From: Planctomycetota bacterium
GTDB lineage: Bacteria > Planctomycetota > Phycisphaerae > UBA1845 > UTPLA1
DNA: 8,634 nucleotides
Reading direction: 5' to 3'
Assembly: GCA_027295245.1 (NCBI GenBank)
Contig: JAPULF010000531.1
Span: 1 to 8,634 of the forward strand
A model generated the notes under the pieces. It saw nothing but the letters and a program-made list of their open reading frames with translations, was not told the DNA's origin and ran no database searches. Shown here one piece after another: positions 5,669 to 8,634 of the stretch. The position numbers and the translations under genes were made by a program. Position 1 is the stretch's first letter, and each line of letters starts with the position of its first letter.

Positions 5669-6034
5669 ATGCCACGAACAAAGGGAGCCGTCGCCCATCA
5701 CAAGCGGGTCAAGCGTGTGCTCAAGGCCGCCAAGGGATACTACGGCGGTCGCAGCAAGCTCTTGCGCCCCGCCCGAGACACGGTATTGCGGGCCGGGGCC
5801 TACGCCTATCGAGACCGACGGGCCCGAAAGGGCACCTTCCGCCGGCTCTGGATCACGCGCATTACCGGCGCGTGCAGGGCACGGGCCATCCCCTACAGCC
5901 GATTCATGTCGGGGCTGAGGCTGGCGACCGTCGATCTGAATCGAAAGATGTTGAGCGAGATCGCGATTGCCGATCCGGAGGCCTTCGATATGCTGGTCGA
6001 GTTGGCCCGCGGCAAGATCCAGCAAGCGGCATAG
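5669..6034 (+). CDS. rplT: Large ribosomal subunit protein bL20
   Basis: This 121-residue protein is an early-assembly 50S component that binds 23S rRNA. The sequence matches L20 along its length: a long basic N-terminal extension (KRVLKAAKGYYGGRSKLLRPA), AYAYRDRRARKGTFRRLWITRI at about 44-65, and the globular C-terminal part (YSRFMSGL, NRKMLSEIAI, AFDMLVELA). Length is normal. GGGAG at 5656-5660 sits 8 nt before the ATG. It is the last gene of the translation cluster, and an intrinsic terminator starts 22 nt after its stop. In other bacteria L20 binds its own operon mRNA to repress translation, so the structured spacer before rpmI is a reasonable target here. Confidence 0.97.
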   Translation: MPRTKGAVAHHKRVKRVLKAAKGYYGGRSKLLRPARDTVLRAGAYAYRDRRARKGTFRRLWITRITGACRARAIPYSRFMSGLRLATVDLNRKMLSEIAIADPEAFDMLVELARGKIQQAA

Positions 6035-6056
6035 GCCGGATAGTAGGATAGAAATC

Positions 6057-6086
6057 AAAGGTGTCGCCGAGGTGCGACGCCTTTTT
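6057..6086 (+). terminator. Intrinsic terminator of the thrS-infC-rpmI-rplT cluster
   Basis: An 11-bp stem is formed by AAAGGTGTCGC (6057-6067) and GCGACGCCTTT (6074-6084), with one G-U pair and a 6-nt loop. The 3' arm runs into TTTTT (6082-6086). This is the clearest terminator in the window and ends the ribosomal protein transcript. Confidence 0.92.
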
Positions 6087-6123
6087 CTTGCGCCGGGGGT
6101 TCGAAAGCTGCCCTGGGGTGATC

Positions 6124-6792
6124 GTGCCGGAGAATCCACGAAAGATCGGGGTGATCTTCGACGTCGACGGCGTACTCGTCGACAGCTACGCGGCCCACTT
6201 CGAGAGTTGGCGCGCCCTGGCGGTCGAATTGGGCGCCCAATTGAGCGAGGAACAGTTCGCCGGCACGTTCGGACGCACCAGCCGCGACATCATTTCGCAG
6301 TTGTTCGGAGCGAGAGACGCCGTCGAAGTTCGCAGGCTGGATGATCGAAAGGAATCTCTCTACCGGCAGAGCATTCGCGGGAGGGTGCCCGCGATGCCGG
6401 GCGCGTTGGAATGCGTCCGCGCCTGCCATCTGGCCGGTTTCGTCGTGGCGGTGGGGTCGTCCGGACCGCCCGAGAATGTGCAATTGGTCTGCGATGAGAT
6501 CGGACTGACATCGTTACTGGCGGCCATGGTCACCGGCCGCGATGTCGTTCGCGGCAAACCCGATCCACAGGTCTTCCAATTGGCGGCCGAACGCATGCAG
6601 CTCGCCGCCTCCGACTGCATTGTGATCGAGGATGCCCCGGCGGGCATCGAGGCAGCCGTCCGTGCGGGAATGCGTTCAATCGGATTCGCCGGTTCGCACC
6701 CGTCCGATTCGCTCAGAAAGTCCGATCGGGTGATTTCACGCTTGACCGACCTGACTCCCGATCTGATACGAATGGTCTTCGCCCGGAGATAG
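6124..6792 (+). CDS. HAD-superfamily hydrolase, beta-phosphoglucomutase-like
   Basis: The 222-residue product has all four HAD motifs: I, IGVIFDVDGVLVDS (nucleophile D13, acid/base D15); II, VAVGSSG (S112); III, the Lys in RGKPDPQVF (K145); IV, IVIEDAPAGIEA (E169/D170). A helical cap with FAGTFGRTSRDII follows motif I. This arrangement and the GKPDP and EDAPAGI blocks place it in the PGMB-like subgroup, which includes beta-phosphoglucomutase and sugar-phosphate phosphatases; the substrate cannot be told. The longest open frame begins at GTG 6061, but that lies inside the terminator hairpin and is implausible. In-frame GTGs at 6118 and 6124 fit better. I chose 6124, preceded by GGGG, giving MPENPRKIGVIFD. 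It stands alone, with a 338-nt gap after it and no obvious own promoter; low-level read-through is possible. Confidence 0.9.
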   Translation: MPENPRKIGVIFDVDGVLVDSYAAHFESWRALAVELGAQLSEEQFAGTFGRTSRDIISQLFGARDAVEVRRLDDRKESLYRQSIRGRVPAMPGALECVRACHLAGFVVAVGSSGPPENVQLVCDEIGLTSLLAAMVTGRDVVRGKPDPQVFQLAAERMQLAASDCIVIEDAPAGIEAAVRAGMRSIGFAGSHPSDSLRKSDRVISRLTDLTPDLIRMVFARR

Positions 6793-6801
6793 GTCTGCCT
6801 C

Positions 6802-6866
6802 TGAATTGGTGAATATCACACCTTGGCGCTCCCGAATGGGCAAACGCTGATTGGGGAATATCGCCC
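6802..6866 (+). repeat. Imperfect direct repeat pair, each a small hairpin with an AATATC loop
   Basis: TGAATTGGTGAATATCACAC (from 6802) and TGATTGGGGAATATCGCCC (6848-6866) align with one gap and a few changes. The second copy folds as TTGGG (6851-6855 region) with CCCAA around GAATATCG. The first can pair GGTG with CACC around AATATCA. The copies start 46 nt apart. Confidence 0.4.
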
Positions 6867-6927
6867 AAGTTCCGGCCTCGCCGGTCCGATTCTGGCGTGC
6901 CCCGTACATTCTGTCCCTCGTAACCTC

Positions 6928-6958
6928 TTGTGCGCATGCATTTTACGAATGCCCACAA
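6928..6958 (+). repeat. Ten-base-pair inverted repeat (hairpin or operator-like)
   Basis: TTGTGCGCAT (6928-6937) and ATGCCCACAA (6949-6958) pair at nine of ten positions (one C-C mismatch) around an 11-nt loop. An alternative, GCATT/AATGC (6938-6942 and 6948-6952), overlaps it, so two exclusive folds are possible. No T-run follows. Confidence 0.4.
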
Positions 6959-7045
6959 CATCGCGGCGTCCGCGGCACGAGACTTGCGTTTCCCTTGAAA
7001 TACAGTGGTGTTGACCCGAATTACGGGGAGCCCTCAACACTCTGC

Positions 7046-7109
7046 ACGCGGGGTTCACGCAGGCGTAAGACCAACGAGCCCGGGTCGCGTCAGCGCCCGA
7101 ACCCCGCGT
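7046..7109 (+). repeat. Long-range perfect inverted repeat before the YbjQ-like gene
   Basis: ACGCGGGGTTC (7046-7056) is perfectly complementary to GAACCCCGCGT (7099-7109), 11 bp with five adjacent G-C pairs in a row. The 42-nt interior can form further pairs (GGCG with CGCC, GACC with GGTC), giving one long stem with internal loops. The 3' arm is followed by the T-rich but interrupted TGTTCTTGTAG, so it may be a weak terminator, a structured leader or a small RNA. It ends 21 nt before the next start codon. Confidence 0.5.
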
Positions 7110-7130
7110 TGTTCTTGTAGAATTCCGCTC

Positions 7131-7568
7131 ATGAACGCGGCGCTGTCTTTTCCCGACTGGTTGACCACCGATCGCATTCTGATCGGTGTGGCTGCGCTGG
7201 CGGTCCTGGTCGTCGTCCGTCGAGTCCGGCGGTCCATGCGCCGCCGCAGGCCGGTCCGCCTCAATCCCAAACTGGCCAAATACGGTGAACCGAATCAGGC
7301 GGCGGTCCAGGCCGACATGGAGGCTTCGCGCAAGATCATTGCGACCAGTTCGACGGAGGCCGTGGCCGGCTATCGAATCGTGCAGCAGATCGAAGCCGTG
7401 TTTATCGACGGTTGTCGCACGCCGGATGACGCCGTCGCCGCCCTGAAAGCGGCGGCCGGGCGACGCGGGGCCAACGCCCTGATCAACCTTCGGCAGCAGC
7501 GAACCGCTGCCGGCCGATGTACCGCACAAGGTGACGCTGTGGTCGTAAAACTGGCGGCCGAGGAGTGA
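7131..7568 (+). CDS. Membrane-anchored protein with a YbjQ-like domain
   Basis: The 145-residue protein has one transmembrane helix at about 18-33 (LIGVAALAVLVVV), followed by an Arg-rich stretch (RRVRRSMRRRR) that places the C-terminal part in the cytoplasm. The C-terminal domain (about 68-142) has the layout of the YbjQ/UPF0145 family, once called a heavy-metal-binding domain: IIATSSTEAVAGYRIVQQIE, a helix with DDAVAALKAAA, then RRGANALINLRQQ and GRCTAQGDAVVVK. The biochemical role of the family is not established. I chose ATG 7131 because the hydrophobic N-terminus follows directly; extension to 7005 adds unlike, Arg/Pro-rich sequence. There is no Shine-Dalgarno. A TAGAAT at 7118-7123 would put a transcript start almost on the ATG, so a leaderless mRNA is possible. 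A 112-nt gap separates it from the glycosylase gene. Confidence 0.72.
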   Translation: MNAALSFPDWLTTDRILIGVAALAVLVVVRRVRRSMRRRRPVRLNPKLAKYGEPNQAAVQADMEASRKIIATSSTEAVAGYRIVQQIEAVFIDGCRTPDDAVAALKAAAGRRGANALINLRQQRTAAGRCTAQGDAVVVKLAAEE

Positions 7569-7680
7569 GCCCCGTCACGTCGTTCGTGGATCGGGCGGTC
7601 CCCGTCAACAGTGCGGCGGCCCATAAAGCCGCGGCCGCATCGTGGATCGCTTTCCCGCGCCTTACGAGCACTCGAGGGCC

Positions 7681-8580
7681 ATGCCGGAATTGCCGGATAT
7701 CTTGCTGTACGTGCATCGCCTGGCCGACCTCCTCGTCGGACAGCAATTGACCGGCGCCCGCGTGCTGAGTCCATTCCTGGTTCGTTCGGTCGATCCTCCG
7801 CTGGATGCCGCCGTGGGCCGTTCGGTGTCGGGAATTCACCGACTGGGCAAGCGGGTCGTACTGTCATTCGGAGACATCCACCTGATTTTTCATTTGATGA
7901 TCGCCGGTCGCTTTCGATGGCTCCGCCCCGGAGCCGCGCCGCCGAGAAAGATCGGCCTGGCCGCGTTCGAGTTTCCGACCGGTGTCTTGGCCGTCACGGA
8001 AGCCGGCTCGAGAAAACGAGCGTCCTTGCACGTAGTCCGCGGCGCGAAAGCCTTGGCCGCCCACGACCCCGGAGGGTTGGAGGTGTTCGATGCCGACCTC
8101 CAGGCGTTTCGAGCGGCCTTGACGCGGGAGAACCACACACTGAAACGGGCCCTCACCGACCCGCGCCTCTTCAGCGGAATCGGCAACGCGTACTCCGATG
8201 AGATCCTCCATGCCGCCCGAATATCTCCGGTTCAACTGACGAAACACCTGTCGGAAGCCGAAATCTCGCGTCTGTATGACGCCGTCCGGCGAACATTGCA
8301 GCACTGGATCGGGGTATTGGAGGCGCGATTCCGCAAGAGATTCCCCGGACCCGGCGACATTACGGCGTTTCGTCCCGACTTCGCCGTCCACGGCCGGTTT
8401 GGCAAACCGTGCCCCGAATGCAAAAGCCCGGTTCAGCGGATTCAGTATGCCGAGAATGAAACCAATTACTGTGCCCGATGCCAAACCGGCGGACGAATAC
8501 TGGCGGATCGTTCGCTCTCGAGACTGTTGAAGAACGACTGGCCCGGATCGATCGACGAATTGGAGTCAGGACCCTCGTAG
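7681..8580 (+). CDS. Fpg/Nei-family DNA glycosylase (formamidopyrimidine-DNA glycosylase-like)
   Basis: This base-excision repair enzyme removes oxidised bases and nicks the abasic site. The 299-residue protein starts MPELPD, exposing the catalytic Pro2 and Glu3, which fixes the start at 7681; the in-frame ATG at 7642 would bury Pro2. Other family residues are K57 (LGKRVV), N169 in the helix-two-turn-helix (FSGIGNAYSDEILHAA) and the zinc finger C244-x2-C247-x16-C264-x2-C267, all at the positions of E. coli Fpg. The finger loop reads YAENETNYC, so the Arg that contacts phosphate in E. coli Fpg (QRATFYC) is Asn259. I recall this ENETNYCARCQTGG type as a recurring Fpg/Nei subfamily, so it is probably functional with shifted specificity. 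After the finger come about 30 further residues (LADRSLSRLL...). GAGGG at 7674-7678 is only 2 nt from the ATG, a weak site. Confidence 0.92.
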   Translation: MPELPDILLYVHRLADLLVGQQLTGARVLSPFLVRSVDPPLDAAVGRSVSGIHRLGKRVVLSFGDIHLIFHLMIAGRFRWLRPGAAPPRKIGLAAFEFPTGVLAVTEAGSRKRASLHVVRGAKALAAHDPGGLEVFDADLQAFRAALTRENHTLKRALTDPRLFSGIGNAYSDEILHAARISPVQLTKHLSEAEISRLYDAVRRTLQHWIGVLEARFRKRFPGPGDITAFRPDFAVHGRFGKPCPECKSPVQRIQYAENETNYCARCQTGGRILADRSLSRLLKNDWPGSIDELESGPS

Positions 8581-8627
8581 GGCGGAGAGCGCGTACAGTG
8601 TCGTTCGCCGGGTCTCACACAATCAAG

Positions 8628-8633
8628 AAAGGA
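8628..8633 (+). promoter_or_regulatory. Possible ribosome-binding site of a gene beyond the window
   Basis: The last 54 nt after the glycosylase stop hold no gene. They end in AAGAAAGGAC, whose AAAGGA (8628-8633) could be the Shine-Dalgarno of a + strand gene starting just outside. No start codon is visible to confirm it. Confidence 0.25.
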
Positions 8634-8634
8634 C

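Larger units (their letters stand above)
6793..7130 (+). other. Hairpin-rich intergenic region without a recognisable gene
   Basis: No ORF in this 338-nt gap resembles a protein, and in-frame extension of the next gene back to ATG 7005 would run through a large inverted repeat. The gap holds a pair of diverged direct repeats (6802-6866), a 10-bp inverted repeat (6928-6958) and a long-range 11-bp perfect inverted repeat (7046-7109). The concentration of structures suggests regulatory RNA or remnants of a small element. No convincing promoter pair at standard spacing was found; TTGACC at 7011-7016 lacks a good -10. Confidence 0.4.

Noticed and set aside
3430..5670. 746-codon open frame on the minus strand across thrS, infC and rpmI
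   Set aside because: It is antisense to three well-supported genes. Its low-complexity Gly/Arg/Trp/Ser stretch is just the complement of the IF-3 tail repeat, and it shows no domain.
6061..6123. Longer start of the HAD gene at GTG 6061
   Set aside because: This codon lies inside the rplT terminator hairpin and the extra residues do not fit the family.
7005..7130. Longer start of the YbjQ-like gene at ATG 7005
   Set aside because: The extension crosses the 64-nt inverted repeat and adds Arg/Pro-rich sequence ahead of a natural membrane-protein start.
7605..7650. GC-rich partial inverted repeat (TGCGGC...GCCGCA) before the glycosylase gene
   Set aside because: Short arms, poor pairing beyond six bases and no T-run; likely chance in G+C-rich sequence.
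1..8634. Mobile element, prophage, defence island or CRISPR array
   Set aside because: No transposase, integrase, nuclease cassette, regular spacer-repeat array or tRNA attachment site is visible; all genes are co-oriented and mostly housekeeping.

Overview
The window is about 60 % G+C and carries nine protein-coding regions, all on the + strand (one cut by the left edge). It looks like a chromosomal piece from a member of the Planctomycetota, probably Phycisphaerae or a relative. The main pointers are a long prepilin-type protein with the FTLIELLVVIAIIALLISILLPSL N-terminus and an H...DG C-terminal signature, and an Fpg/Nei glycosylase with the ENETNYC zinc-finger variant. The lineage is inferred from protein style, not from a marker tree. 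No rRNA, tRNA, CRISPR array, insertion sequence or phage gene was found.

Layout. (1) 1-87: C-terminal end of a probable CPBP (CAAX-type) membrane protease. (2) 369-1889: a two-gene unit made of an unrecognised single-pass membrane protein with three CxxC pairs and a 346-residue pseudopilin-like protein. The pilin gene's Shine-Dalgarno runs up to the first gene's stop codon. (3) 1890-6086: the classical translation cluster thrS-infC-rpmI-rplT. It has a good sigma70-type promoter about 300 nt before thrS, a second candidate promoter just before rpmI, and a textbook intrinsic terminator after rplT. (4) 6124-6792: a HAD-family hydrolase/phosphomutase. (5) 7131-7568: a small membrane-anchored protein with a YbjQ-like domain. 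(6) 7681-8580: an Fpg/Nei-family DNA glycosylase. The window ends with a purine-rich stretch that could be the ribosome-binding site of the next gene.

How the genes work together. ThrRS, IF-3, L35 and L20 all serve translation, and the gene order matches the E. coli thrS-infC-rpmI-rplT operon without pheST following. infC appears to start with AUC, as expected for IF-3 autoregulation through a non-canonical start codon. The 225-nt infC-rpmI gap can fold into a three-way junction, which makes it a candidate for L20-type feedback control. The repair and hydrolase genes downstream look like independent housekeeping genes.

No clearly new multi-gene system is visible. The points most worth a second look are the roughly 80-residue insertion in the ThrRS catalytic domain, the AUC start of infC, the repeat-encoded Pro/Ala/Thr tail of IF-3, the structured infC-rpmI spacer, the zinc-ribbon/pilin gene pair with a G9 tract in the pilin gene, and the hairpin-rich 338-nt gap at 6793-7130.
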